A DNA stretch of 64,000 nt from Rana temporaria (lineage: Eukaryota > Chordata > Amphibia > Anura > Ranidae). Below are positions 42,633 through 53,435 of this stretch, piece after piece. The stretch lies in NCBI RefSeq assembly GCF_905171775.1, contig NC_053490.1, positions 456,398,562-456,462,561 of the forward strand, written 5' to 3'. The notes under the pieces are model-generated. The model saw nothing but the letters and a program-made list of their open reading frames with translations, searched no databases and was not told the DNA's origin. The first letter of the stretch is position 1. Each line of letters starts with the position of its first letter. The position numbers and the translations under genes were made by a program.

Positions 42633-44247
42633 TACAGTTGTATTCAAAATTATTCAACCCCCACTGAAATAGATTTTTTTGGCCAGTTTGACATTGATTT
42701 TGATCATTCAGTCATCCTGCTTACAATTAAATCAAAGAGGCACGTGTAGGTCAGACAAATATAACATAACATTTATAATGAAATAACCACAAATGTCTTT
42801 TCTGTGCTCACATCATTATCAGTTTTATTCAACCCCCAAGTGACATTCAATCTTAGTACTTAGTACAACATCCTTTTACAGTTATAACAGCTTTTAAACG
42901 TGAAGCATAGCTTGACACAAGTGTCTTGCAGCGATCTACAGGTATCTTCGCCCATTCGTCATGGGCAAAAGCCTCCAGTTCAGTCACATTCTTAGGCTTG
43001 CGCACTGCAACTGCTTTCTTTAAGTCCCACCAGAGGTTCTCAATCGGATTTAAGTCTGGTGACTGCGATGGCCACTCCAAAATGTTCCAGCCTTTAATCT
43101 GCAACCATGCTCTAGTGGACTTGGAGGTATGCTTGGGATCATTGTCCTGTTGAAAGGTCCAACGTCTCCCAAGCCTCAGGTTTGTGACGGACTGCATCAC
43201 ATTGTTATCCACTATCTCCTGGTACTGAAGAGAATTCATGGTACCTTGCACACGCTGAAGCTTCCCTGTACCTGCAGAAGCAAAACAGCCCCAAAGCATG
43301 ATTGACCCCCCCGCCATGCTTCACAGTAGGCAAGGTGTTCTTTTCATCATAGGCCTTGTTCTTCCTCCTCCAAACATAGCGTTGATCCATGGGCCCAAAC
43401 AGTTCTAATTTTGTTTCATCAGTCCACAGAACACAATCCCAAAACTTCTGTGGTTTGTCCACATGACTTTTGGCATACAGCAGTCGACTCTTTTTATTCT
43501 TTGGAGACAGCAAGGGGGTGCGCCTGGGAGTTCTGGCACGGAGGCCTTCATTACACACTGTGCGCCGTATTGTCTGAGCAGAAACTTCAGTACCCACATC
43601 TGACAAATCATTTCTCAGCAGTCACAAGGGGACTTTTCTCCACTCTACGCTTCAGGTAGCGCACAGCAGTCGAAGTCAGCATCTTCTTTCTGCCACGACC
43701 AGGTAGCGTTTCAACAGTGCCCTTTGGCTTGAATTTGCGAATGATACTTCCTATGGTGTCTCTTGGTATGTTTAACTTCTTTGCAATCTTCTTATAGCCA
43801 TTGCCCTTCCTGTGAAGAGTAATCACCTCTTCTCTTGTCTTCCTGGACCATTCTCTTGACTTCACCATGTTTGTAACCACACCAGTAAATGTCTAGAAGG
43901 AGCTGAGTATCACAGTCATTTTAAAGCTGCCTGATTGGTGCTTATTAGGCTTTATTGCTGTTCCCTGACATCCACAGGTGTTTTCAATACCTGATTGAAA
44001 ACACTTCAATGAACCTCTGTTCTTCAGAGTGTTAGTCTTTAAGGGGTTGAATAATTGTGTAAATGAAGAATTCACAAAAGAAACATTTACTACTGTATTA
44101 CAAAACCAATTGATGTCATTTTAGTTGCATATGGTTCTTTAAGAAGTCCTTGTAGGATTTCTTTCTGAATACAATTACAAATGTACACTAAATTCTCTAA
44201 AACCCTTTACAGCATTGGGGGGTTGAATAATTTTGAACACAACTGTA
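42633..44247 (-). mobile_element. Full-length Tc1-type transposon with IR/DR ends
   Basis: 1615 bp from TACAGTTGTATTCAAAATTA to TTTTGAACACAACTGTA, including the TA on both sides. Each end has a second internal copy of the terminal motif about 190 bp inward (TTTTATTCAACCCCC at 42823-42837; GGGGTTGAATAATTGTG at 44043-44059). This is the IR/DR arrangement known from Sleeping Beauty-like elements. Confidence 0.92.
42853..43868 (-). pseudogene. Tc1-like DD34E transposase with two frameshifts
   Basis: The start ATG is at 43868 (MVKSREWSRKTREEV), chosen because the family usually begins near this phrase. Piece 1 (to about 43608) holds the helix-turn-helix (KKIAKKLNIPRDTIGSIIRK) and a GRGRKK hook. 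A frameshift near 43605 precedes SDVGTEVSAQTIRRTVCNEG and the first catalytic D in LWTDETKLELFG. A second shift sits in a C/G run near 43305 (KHGGG), after which GGSIMLWGCFASAGTGKLQR, TFQQDNDPKHTS (second D) and SPDLNPIENLWW (E, 34 residues later) are intact to the C terminus KGCCTKY. All catalytic residues remain, so decay is recent. Confidence 0.92.
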
Positions 44248-44526
44248 TATACATCCAAATCACCAGGGGGGCCGTACTAAACTGGAACGCGGGCCGCATT
44301 TGGCCCACGGGCCGGACTTTGGCATGCCTAATATAGACCATCCTCCACACCACCATCAACGTCATCCCTTCCACTCTGTGCTCCATGAGCGCTTCAAGCC
44401 TCCCTTTCAAATCACTCTACTGCAGGGTAGTCTTTCTGGTCAAGATTGCAGACTGAATGAGGTGAGAGCCGGTGGTGTGGATGACGGTCTATGTGGACAG
44501 CTTTACCCCAGATGCCTGCATACTTA

Positions 44527-45295
44527 AGCCTCGTACACACGGTCGGACATCAAACAAACTTTCCCTTGGATTTTTGTCCGAAGGGAGTTGTCCGGTCACA
44601 CCCATAGCATACACACGCACAGACTTTTTTGGCAACAAACACGAATGTAGTGACGTTTCAACGTACTGACGAGAGTTTAAAGAGGAAGTTCAATTCTTCC
44701 TTTTGGGCTCCTTCTGCTAATCGAGAGTTAGTAGAGGTTTCTTCTGTGTGCATTCGCAATTTTCAGTTTCTTGCAATTTTGTTCGTTTCTGAACGTCCGA
44801 TCGTCAAGCAGACATGTTGCGCAATGGGGTTGAAATATGAAATATGTTTGATTCATATAACCAAAATACACTAATCCAAAGTAAAGACATTTGTTTTTAC
44901 TCCGTCAGTATCACCAGCAAAGCAGCTTTTAGTATTATCACATTATAAAGAAGAAGAGAATGTGGGCTGCTTTTCTTGATTTCAGAACTTGCCGCGTCAC
45001 GAATGTGCTCTTTCGAAATACGAACGCAAGTTCTACCAGACAGAACGCTTCCGGCTGGTCTTTGCTTCTGAGCATGCGCGTTTGTACTTTGTACAAAAGT
45101 CTGATTGCTTGCTGTACACACGGTTGGACTAGGCACCATTGGACTCTTGTTGACGTAAAGTTTGTGTTTGCAGACCAAACTTTTTGTCCGATGAAACCTG
45201 AAAAAGTTTGTCCGATGGAGCGTACACACGGTCAGACTATTTTGAAAACTTGCTAATTTGAAGTTGTCAAAAAGTCCGACCGTGTGTATGGGCCT
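44527..45295. mobile_element. Large Harbinger-type MITE, 769 bp, TTA duplication
   Basis: The ends AGCCTCGTACACACGGTCGG and CCGACCGTGTGTATGGGCCT are flanked by TTA at 44524-44526 and 45296-45298. It includes GTGACGTTTCAACGTACTGA and GAGTTTAAAGAGGAAG near the left, in the positions where the coding element at 46374 has a CRE and TATA box. GAGCATGCGCGTTTG lies near the right. It may be a deletion derivative of a related autonomous element (inference). Confidence 0.82.
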
Positions 45296-45341
45296 TTAGA
45301 TGTGCCTCCTTTAATCATCAACCATGTTTTACCTTCATTAA

Positions 45342-45804
45342 AGGGGTGTTCCGCCTAAAAATAAAATATTAAAAGTCAGCAGCTACAAATACTGCAGTTG
45401 CTGACTTTAAATAATCGGACATTTACATGTCCCAGGGTCCAGCGATGCGGGAGAACGAAGCCTCGTCTCCCCCTCCTCTCTGCGGCGCTGGCATTGTCAC
45501 TGTGGGCGCCCGGCTGTGGCTTTACAGCCAGGTATGGACTGCATATGGGCGAGCCGCGCTGCGCACCGTGATTGGCGGAGCAATCATCTGGGACCTGTGA
45601 CGTGTCCCAGGTGATTGCGGAGAGGGAGGGGGAGAGGTGACTTACTTCCGGCCGCCGAGGCAACCTAGGGAGGAAGTGGGAGCTGGAACACTCTAAAAAG
45701 AGGGTTTCTGTTCCCCCCCCCCCCAAAATGACATGCCAAATGTGGCATGTCAGGGGGTCTTCTTTCTTTAAAGTGGAAGTTCCATTTTTGGGTGGAACTC
45801 CACT
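45342..45804. mobile_element. TTAA-target element (AGGGGTGTTCCGCC)
   Basis: 463 bp between TTAA 45338-45341 and 45805-45808, with ends AGGGGTGTTCCGCC and GGGTGGAACTCCACT. It splits the right arm of the 40719-46101 foldback, which proves insertion. No transposase. Confidence 0.8.
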
Positions 45805-46527
45805 TTAAATTTAACCATATTGCTACACTTAGAGGCGCCTCTCTTCTCTTTTATACTTTGTAGCTCCCGGGGATTTTGCTTCTAATCCCCTTGTGGAGGC
45901 TTCCATTTGTGGATGGACATTTTATGGTTTCACATTGCTATAATCTTTTTATTTGGACTATAAAACTGAAGGACTTATGAATAAATGGTTGTGGAACAAA
46001 TCATCATTTTTTATGGGGAAATTTGCTTTGATATACAGATGCTTTGGATTACAAGCATGTTTCCGGAACAAATTATGCTCGCAATCCAAGGTTTTACTGT
46101 ATTCATTTCTACATTGTATTTCAATTGCTTCTAGCCTTCTCCAATTAATCTATACACTATAAACTTACTCTGTGGAGATCCCCACTCATTTACTTCCTTG
46201 AATTCTATGACACATATTCATTAAGTCCCGTCATGTTTATGGGTTGATTGTACCCCAGCTCCTTTAAACATATATGCAGAACTGATTTTTTTTATTATTA
46301 TTATTTATTTAGGACAGAAAACATAAACATATTTGTGTTTTTATTGCTCATCATGACAGTAAAGGTAACTCTAAGGCCGGGTACTCACGACCAAACATGT
46401 TCGCTGGAAAGTGTCCGTCGGGCTGTTTCCGGCGTACAAGGCTGTTTTGTCTTTTGGCCCGCTGGCTTGTACACACCGGCGTGCCATATTTTCCGGCGGA
46501 CCAGAATGCGTGCACGTAAACCACGTT

Positions 46528-46543
46528 TGACGTCACTATAAAG
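46528..46543 (+). promoter_or_regulatory. CRE plus TATA box of the transposase gene
   Basis: TGACGTCA (46528-46535) is followed at once by CTATAAAGG (TATAAAG 46537-46543). A start site near 46570 would leave a leader of about 290 nt before the ATG at 46863. Confidence 0.6.
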
Positions 46544-46862
46544 GGAAAGCCCAAAGTCAATGGCGACGCCCTCTGTTCCGCTTTTGCTAGTTACGGCTTT
46601 GCTCGTGTTAGTGAAGGTTTGGTTAGAGCTGATTCGCGCTTCTCGGTCTCCGTGCTTTAGCAGGTAGTATTTTCTGGTTCAGTGCGTGTGCTTGTGGGTA
46701 CGTAGTTGGCATTCGGGTACAGGCGTGCAGTTCGTTCTGCTTTGCAGCTTCGTACTGTGTGATCGTATCTGTGTGTCGTGCGTTCTTTGCAGGTACCGCT
46801 GGATTTGATTGTGCTTTCTGTTGGAGTGTGTTCTTGACTGACCAGCCGGCCGGTTTGAAGCC

Positions 46863-47321
46863 ATGATGGAGCAGCAGCGTCAATTTTCGCAAGTTGGTGC
46901 TGTTTATGGGATGGCTGCTGGATATGTTCATTATTCCAGTACTTTGGCCAGAAACAGGGGGCGGAGGCGTTTCTGGACCAAGAATTGGTTGCGCCAGCGT
47001 GACCAGTTCTCACATATGCCTCTGCTTAGGGAAATCCAGGAGAATAATCCTAATGACTATAGGAACTTTCTCCGCATGACGGACCCCGTATTCAACCGTC
47101 TGCTGGATCTTCTGTCCCCCTATATCACGAGGCAGGACACTGTGATGCGCCAAGCCATCACGGCCGAGCAGAGGCTTATTGCCACGTTGCGGTACCTGGC
47201 GACTGGGAGGAGCCTGCAGGACCTCAAGTTCTCGACAGGCATCTCTCCGCAGGCGCTTGGGGTCATCATACCGGACACGTGTGCTGCCATCATCAAAGTT
47301 CTGCAGGAGGAGTATATTAAG
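46863..47321 (+). CDS. Harbinger (HARBI1-like) transposase, coding exon 1
   Basis: Encodes residues 1-153 (MMEQQRQFSQVGAVYG to LQEEYIK) of the nuclease that should cut and paste the element. It contains the N-terminal basic stretch RNRGRRRFWTKNWLRQR and the helical region DYRNFLRMTDPVFNRLLDLL, RQAITAEQRLIATLRYLATG and SLQDLKFSTGISPQALGVII. These are typical of the region before the DDE domain in HARBI1-like proteins. The exon ends in phase 0 at AAG before GTAAGT (47322-47327). The next coding exon is at 58574. The ATGATG start follows a leader with the CRE/TATA promoter upstream. A second Met at residue 2 is an alternative. Confidence 0.85.
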
Positions 47322-48393
47322 GTAAGTTTCCTAATTTTAACCTCACAATGGGCCTGATTTACCAAGCCTTTACTCCATGACTCATGGAGTAAAAGCAGGA
47401 GTAGCAGCCGTTTGGCCATTTACTAAAGAAATACGCTGCTAGTGCAGTGTATTTCCCTAGTTACTAATGTGCTCCGTGCGCCCAGGAGAGGGTGCATTGT
47501 GCACCAGTACAGACCTGGCGCACGGCACATTAAACTATAAATTGCGGGGGTTTGGGCGGGAGTTTATTAAGGGGGGAGGTGGGGGGATGCAGGGGAAGTG
47601 AAGTGACATGTGTTTTGAAGTGTTTGGCGGGCCGAATTGAAAGGGAAAGTGTTTTTTGAAAACAGATCCCCGTACGCTTGCACAGTGCGCCTGAACCTCG
47701 GGAGGTTCATTTGCATACTGGGCATGCGCAGAGAGAAAAGTCAGGGATTCCCGTGCGCCTTGTCAGTACGCCGTGAAAATCTTGGTAAATACCAAGCGGC
47801 GTACCCGTGAATGCGCTGCGTGACGCGGCGCACGGGAATCTCCGAGCTGTTTTCAGCCCTGAAGGGGAACTCGGCGCCAAATTTCAAACTTGAAATCGGC
47901 GCGGGTCCCCCTTCAGGGCTACATTAGGCTCTTAGGCTTGGTCCGGAACGTGAGGGGTTAAACCCGCGCCGATTCGGCGCGGGGGTCCCCCCCAGATCCA
48001 AACCAAGCCCTCATCCCAAGCATGCAGTCTGGCCCGGACAGGAATGGGGGAGGGGACGAGCGAGCGGCCCCCCCCCCTCCTGAGCCGTACCAGACCGCAT
48101 GCCCTCAACATGGGGGAGTGTGTGCTGTGGGGGAGGGGGGCACTGCCCCCCCACCCCACAGCACTCTTGCCCCCATGTCGATAGGGACAAGAGCCTCTTC
48201 CCGACAACCCTTGCCATTGGTTGTCGGGGTATGCGGGCGGGGCTAATCGGAATCTGTGAGCTCCCTTTAATAAGGGGGCCCCCAGATGCCGGCCCCCCAC
48301 CCTATGTGAATGAGTATGGGGTACATCGTACCTCTACCCATTCACATGGGGGAAATGTAAAGTAAAAAAAAAACACCACACAGAATAAAATAT

Positions 48394-48399
48394 TTTATT
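48394..48399 (-). terminator. Poly(A) signal, left arm of palindrome B
   Basis: AATAAA on the minus strand, followed outward by the GT-rich mirror of the right arm. Confidence 0.5.
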
Positions 48400-48913
48400 A
48401 ATCTGCTCCGGAGCCCCCCCTTTCTTCTTTAGCTCTCTTAGAAGGGGGGGTTTCTTCTCTCCCGATCTTCCGCCGGGACCCTGGGCTTCGGTGATTTCTG
48501 CCGGGGGAGGGCGCCATCCCTCGGTCCTCTCCGGAGCCTTCCGCCGGATGCCCCCACCCCATTTAAGCTCTTTTTCATTAGGGAGGGGCATCCGGACTTC
48601 GGGGTCTTCTGCCGGGGGATGGCGCCTATCCCCCGGTCTTTCCGGTGCCTTCCGCCAGGGTTCCGGTCTTCCTGGTCTTCTGCCGGGGGTGCGCCAACTC
48701 CCCGGTCTTTTCTCTTCTGTCTTCTCTGCTCCCTCTTCTGCCTGGCTCCCCCGCGGAGCCAGGGCTTTCTTCCGTCTTCTTTCTTCTCCCTTCCTTCTTC
48801 TGCCTGTCTCCTCCGGGAGCCCAGGGCTTGTCTCCGCTGTCTTCTCCCTTCTCTTCCATTGGATGTTGACACGACGAGGTCCGGCGCTGGAATGCCGTCT
48901 GAGCAGTGGGCAT

Positions 48914-48927
48914 GGACTTATATAGGG
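48914..48927 (-). promoter_or_regulatory. TATA-type box, left arm of palindrome B
   Basis: CCCTATATAAGTCC on the minus strand mirrors the right-arm box and points outward. The space between the boxes contains TGATGTCACATGGGTTGAGG and its mirror. Confidence 0.55.
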
Positions 48928-49023
48928 CAATGCCACCATGTGACCTCAACCCATGTGACATCACATTCCCATCATGCCCAGGGAATGTGATGTCACATGG
49001 GTTGAGGTCACATGGTGGCATTA

Positions 49024-49037
49024 CCCTATATAAGTCC
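49024..49037 (+). promoter_or_regulatory. TATA-type box, right arm of palindrome B
   Basis: CCCTATATAAGTCC lies about 50 bp right of the centre, the same arrangement as in palindrome A. The first ATG that follows (49058) opens a 151-codon frame without known domain. Confidence 0.55.
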
Positions 49038-49551
49038 ATGCCCGCCGCTGACACGGCATGTCAGCGCGGAACCTCGTCGTGTCAACATCGAATGGAAGAG
49101 AAGGGAGAAGACAGCGGAGACAAGCCCTGTGCTCCCGGAGGAGACAGGCAGAAGAAGGAAGAGAGAAGAAAGAAGACGGAAGAAAGCCCTGGCTCCGCGG
49201 GGGAGCCAGGCAGAAGAGGGAGCAGAGAAGACAGAAGAGAAAAGACCGGGGAGTTGGCGCACCCCCGGCAGAAGACCAGGAAGACCGGAACCCTGGCGGA
49301 AGGCACCGGAAAGACCGGGGGATAGGCGCCATCCCCCGGCAGAAGACCCCGAAGTCCGGATGCCCCTCCCTAATGAAAAAGAGCTTAAATGGGGTGGGGG
49401 CATCCGGCGGAAGGCTCCGGAGAGGACCGAGGGATGGCGCCCTCCCCCGGCAGAAATCACCGAAGCCCAGGGTCCCGGCGGAAGATCGGGAGAGAAGAAA
49501 CCCCCCCTTCTAAGAGAGCTAAAGAAGAAAGGGGGGGCTCCGGAGCAGATT

Positions 49552-49557
49552 AATAAA
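49552..49557 (+). terminator. Poly(A) signal, right arm of palindrome B
   Basis: AATAAA is followed within about 10-25 bp by TCTGTGTGGTGTGTTTTTTT, a typical GT-rich downstream element. The implied transcript from the TATA box is about 530 nt. Confidence 0.5.
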
Positions 49558-50099
49558 ATATTTTATTCTGTGTGGTGTGTTTTTTTTACTTTACATTTCC
49601 CCCATGTGAATGGGTAGAGGTACGATGTACCCCATACTCATTCACATAGGGTGGGGGGCCGGAATCTGGGGACCACTTTATTAAAGGGGTCTCTCAGATT
49701 CTGATAAGCTCTCCGCCCGCATACCCCGACAACCAACGGCCAGGGTTGTCGGGAAGAGGCTCTTGTCCCTATCGACATGGGGGCAAGAGTGCTTTGGGGT
49801 GGGGGGGCAGTGCCCCCCTCCCCCACAGCACACACTCCCCCATGTTGAGGGCATGTGGTCTGGTATGGCTCAGGAGGGAGGGGGGCGCTTGCTCGTCCCC
49901 ACCCCCATTCCTGTCTGACCAGACTGCGTGCCTGGGATAAGGGCTTGGTTTGGATCTTGGGGGGGGGGGGCACGCTATTTTTTTGGGCCCCGGTTTAACC
50001 CCTTATGTTCCAGACCAAGCCTAAGAGCCTGGTATGCACCTGGAGGGAACCCACCTTATTTTTTTTGGGGGGGTCTGGAGTTCCCCTTCATGAACAGCG

Positions 50100-51000
50100 A
50101 TCTGTCATTTACACATGTCAGTCCCATCCCCCCCCCCTACAGTTAGAACACACCCAGGGAACATATTTAACCCCTCCCTCGCACCTAGTGTTAACCCCTT
50201 CCCTGCCAGTGGCATTTTTTGAGTAAGCAATGCATTTTTTACAGCACTGATTGCTAGAAAAATGCCAATGGTTCCAAAAAAGTGTTCGATGTGTCCGCCA
50301 TAATGTCGCAGTACCGATAAAAATCGCTGATCGCCCCAATAACTAGTTAAAACAAAAAAAAAAAAAATTTGTAGACGCTATACCTTTTGCAAAAACCAAA
50401 CACTAAACGCTATTTGCGATTTTTTGGAACCAAAAAGATGTAGAATACGTATCGGCCTAAACTGAGGGGTTTTTTAGTTTTTTGAATATATATTTTTGGG
50501 GATATTTATTATAGCAAAAAGTAAAAATAATTTTTACATATGTGGGCGGGACTTACGCAAGTCCCGCCCACATATATAAACATCGTTCAAACCACACATG
50601 TGAGGTATTGACGCGTGCGTTAGAGCGAGAGCAATACTTTTACCACTAGACTTTCTTTGTAACTATAAACTGGTAACCTGGAAAAAAAAATAAAAGGTCG
50701 CCTATGGGGATATTCACGGAATTCATTTTGGCCCCATTGCAGGAGTGTTTCCAATAGTAAAGCGTGACATGTAAGGTATCTATTTACTCAGTGTAACATC
50801 ATCTTTCACATTATCCCCAAAAATTGGGCTCACTTTTGTGTTTTGTTAATTTTTAACCACTTGAGCCCGGACCATATTTCTGGTCAATGACCGGGCAAGT
50901 TTTTGTGATTCGGCGCGGCGTCGCTTTAACTGACAATTGCGCAGTCGTGCGACGTGGCTCCCAAACAAAATTGGCAACCTTTTTTTTCACACAAATAGAT
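50100..51000. repeat. Mosaic of TTAA-element fragments
   Basis: 50110-50530 matches the middle of the 10229 element (CGCCATAATGTCGCAGTACC, TATCGGCCTAAACTGAGG). 50570-50850 matches the 55200 fragment. 50857-50975 is a terminal piece in the opposite direction (TTAACCACTTGAGCCCGGAC...GACGTGGCTCCCAAACAAAA). A perfect hairpin, GTGGGCGGGACTT / AAGTCCCGCCCAC, lies at 50543-50572. Confidence 0.7.
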
Positions 51001-52084
51001 TATTAAATGTGCGTGTTTACTTCTGTCTTTAACACCTCCCCTTCAGGCTGGAAAGCATCAGATCAGGGGAAACAAAAAAAAAAAGCTCTCATTCCATTGC
51101 AGCTTGGTTCCTACATGTGTGATGAACTGAGCATGCTCAAACACTTAGAAAAAAAATATCCTTTCTTTTTAAAAGGTGAAAAACACTCATTGGATGCTCA
51201 TAGAGCGTGGTTTGGGTTAATTGCAGGTGTGCCCAATTACAAGCTCACCCAAACTAGAGACTGCAATTTGGTCATGTGATTTCAATTGCTTCATTACTAG
51301 CACTGTTATAAAAAGCTTGGATCGATCAGTCCTCAGCTGCCCTCAGAAGGGGCAGGCTGGCAGAAATGCTGTTGCTAAACACAAATGTGGTTTGTTGCAT
51401 GGGTTTTGTTTTATTTTGCCAATGGTTTTGGTTTATTTTTAAATAATGTTCACTTTGATGTATTTGTCTATGTGGCCTTATTTTATGAAAAATGTGTAAA
51501 GCTATGGTTAATTAGTATTTTGAAATGTATTTTTGTTTGTTTGTCTTTTTTTGCTTTCCTTGTTTTGTTGACCAATAAAAATTACTTTAAAATTGTTAAG
51601 TTTGTCTTTTGTTACTTTTTCATGCTACATATGTTGACAGCTGCAGCTGAACTAGGTTTGGGCCTAACAAATTATGTGTGATTTTTGTCTAAGCTTCTTT
51701 CCTGGTGTGTAATCATGAAATGTTTGCCATGTTTATTCTCCCTGACTTTAAAGACAAAAACTGGTAAGTATTTTATTTATTCTGCAGTGGTCCTCAGCCC
51801 TCAAGTACCCCCGACAGGACATGTTTTGGGGATTTCTCTTATCAAGAATTGCTGTCCAGACTATTTTAAAGCACATGTGCAAGATGAAGGAAAACCTGCA
51901 AACATGGCCTGTGGGGGGGGGGGGGGTTTGCTATTGGTGGACAGGCTTGACGTGCTGATTTACAGCACTGTGCTTAAATCTAGCGCAAGGCAATCCTATT
52001 CAAATTGTGGGTGTTTGAGGGAAGCCAAGTGAGTGTTAGAACCCCTGCTTTGTGTTTTTTTATTTTTGTGTTGAGCTTTGTGTC
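51001..52084. other. No gene; TATA, AATAAA and splice-like motifs without a frame
   Basis: TATAAAAAG at about 51308, CCAATAAAAATT near 51571, GTAAGT at 51763 and TTCTGCAG at 51780 hint at a former transcription unit. The open frames show no known domain. 'CAGTGGTCCTCAGCCCTCAA' near 51785 resembles a hAT-like end. Confidence 0.4.
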
Positions 52085-52736
52085 CCTTTTCTTAAAATTG
52101 GCTTCACTTCCTGTCACACAGCTGAACAGGAAGTGAGGTTAAAACCCTACCAGTGTCATTTCTTGGGGACACCGGTCAATCTAACTAGTGTCCCCATTAA
52201 GCAAATTGCACTCCAGCACTGCTGTGTACACCCCAAATCATGGGTCTTCAAACTACGGCCCTCCAGTTGTTCAGGAACTACAATTCCCATCATGCCTAGT
52301 CATGTCTGTGAATGTCAGTGCATTACAAGGCCTCATGGGATGTGTAGTTCTACAACAGCTGGAGGGCCGTAGTTTGAGGATCCCTGCCCCAAATGATTAT
52401 TTAGTTTGGGGTTTAGTAAAGGCAAAGCCACTCTGCAGTACAAGCATAGTTGCTGAAAATCTGAGAGGAAGCACTGATGGTTTTAACATCCAATCCTGTA
52501 GAAGCAAAGTTGTTTTGTTTTCTTCCTTGCTTTGCACTTGTAGGAGTGGATTTGCCTTTAGTAAATGGACACCAAAGTCCAAGATCCCTAATAATTTGGG
52601 GTGTACACAGCAAAATGCTAGAGTGCAATTTACATAATGGGAAACTATTTAGATTGATCTCTGTGTCCACAAGAAAATATATTAGTAAGGTTTTACCCTC
52701 ACTTCCTGTTTGGCTATGTGACAGGAAGTGAATGAA
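52085..52736. repeat. Foldback element with a hAT hairpin in its left arm
   Basis: The left arm 'CACTTCCTGTCACACAGCTG', 'TTGCACTCCAGCACTGCTGT' and 'GTACACCCCAAAT' is mirrored on the right by 'ATTTGGGGTGTACACAGCA', 'GCTAGAGTGCAATTTACAT' and 'GGCTATGTGACAGGAAGTG'. The core resembles 1964-2267. Confidence 0.7.
52239..52386. mobile_element. Short hAT hairpin with 8-bp duplication
   Basis: 148 bp with ends CATGGGTCTTCAAACTACGG and CCGTAGTTTGAGGATCCCTG, flanked by CCCCAAAT at 52231-52238 and 52387-52394. The inner arms CAGGAACTACAATTCCCATC and TGGGATGTGTAGTTCTACAA also pair. Confidence 0.9.
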
Positions 52737-52973
52737 TTAGAAAGGGTGAAGACACCTCACAAATGTTGTCACTATCAGGGGTGCAGACATCCCCAAAAAA
52801 ATGAGCAGATAATACTTATTTGCAAATTAATAATTTTTTAGTTAACATTGGGTGGGGTGCTCTAACACACACATTCCTACATATTAGCAACGCTCTATCC
52901 TGGCCTATTGGCATGGTTATATTTTCTTAGGGCTCTCAATAAAACTCTATGAAATTTGTGCTTAAACTAGAAC

Positions 52974-53266
52974 CAGGGGCGGACTGACAACTCATGGGGC
53001 CCCCGGGCAATAGAAGATTATGGGGCCCCTCTGGCTTACAGATGACCACCACGCCAGGAGGTAGTGCAGAGGCGGGCAGCTAAAATCTTGGGATATTCAC
53101 ATTAAAAGCATGTCATTTTCGGACATATCAGGGACAGATCTAAAAAAAAAACAGATTTTTACATACTGTCCCTGGTTTTACTGAGCCTGGCAACCCGGAT
53201 GGGGCCCCCTAGTGGCATGGGGCCCTCGGGCAGTGCCCAAGTGACTCAATGGTCAGTCCGCCCCTG
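52974..53266. mobile_element. hAT-type MITE, CAGGGGCGGACTGAC ends
   Basis: 293 bp with ends CAGGGGCGGACTGAC and GTCAGTCCGCCCCTG. The 8-bp flanks ACTAGAAC (52966-52973) and ACAAGAAC (53267-53274) agree at 7 of 8 positions. Confidence 0.88.
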
Positions 53267-53435
53267 ACAAGAACTATAATCAACAAGTTTTATTTTCTTT
53301 CATTTTGGATAGAGTGAGGGAGGGTTATAGGCCCTGTCAGTTTATTTTGTATTATCTGTGTCCAATTGGGGAGATTTGCCTTCACTTCCTGCCCCATAGC
53401 CAAACAGGAAGTGAGAGAAAAACTATGCAAATTAA

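Larger units (their letters stand above)
41000..44335. mobile_element. hAT-like element, CAGAGGTGTCCAAAC end
   Basis: The left end CCAGAGGTGTCCAAACTTTT leads into 'GGGCCAGATTTGATGAAGTG'. The right side, 'GGGCCGCATTTGGCCCACGG' then 'GCCGGACTTTGGCATGCC', is the worn mirror end. No duplication was confirmed. It holds a TTAA element, a minisatellite, a palindrome and a Tc1. Confidence 0.55.
40719..46101. mobile_element. TA-flanked foldback element with many nested insertions
   Basis: The ends CAGTTAAACATTGGTTTGAG (after TA) and CAATCCAAGGTTTTACTG (before TA) suggest a mariner-type MITE. Long inverted arms continue inward: 'GCAGGCATCCTGGGGTAAAG' (left) against 'CTTTACCCCAGATGCCTGC' (right), and 'GAGGCACCTCTAAGTGTAG' against 'CTACACTTAGAGGCGCCTC'. 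The right arm is split by a MITE (44527) and a TTAA element (45342). The centre holds a hAT-like element with a Tc1. Confidence 0.72.
47926..50030. repeat. Giant palindrome B
   Basis: Two arms of about 1.05 kb meet near 48976. The outer motif AGGCTCTTAGGCTTGGTCC is mirrored by CCAAGCCTAAGAGCC. Arms carry the 'CATGCCCTCAACATGGGGG' module shared with A and C, a purine-rich frame of 201 codons in each arm, a poly(A) signal and a TATA box. Arm differences cluster close to the centre and in the outer 150 bp. Confidence 0.9.

Noticed and set aside
48334..49617. Long purine-rich open frames in palindrome B as genes
   Set aside because: They are mirror copies produced by palindromy; the strand is purine-rich and short of stop codons. 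The frame with most similarity to palindrome A has no ATG after the TATA box. Kept only as a finding.
51007..51681. Possible gene with TATA box and AATAAA
   Set aside because: Short frames in several phases, no recognised domain, inside a repeat-filled insertion. Recorded as motifs only.
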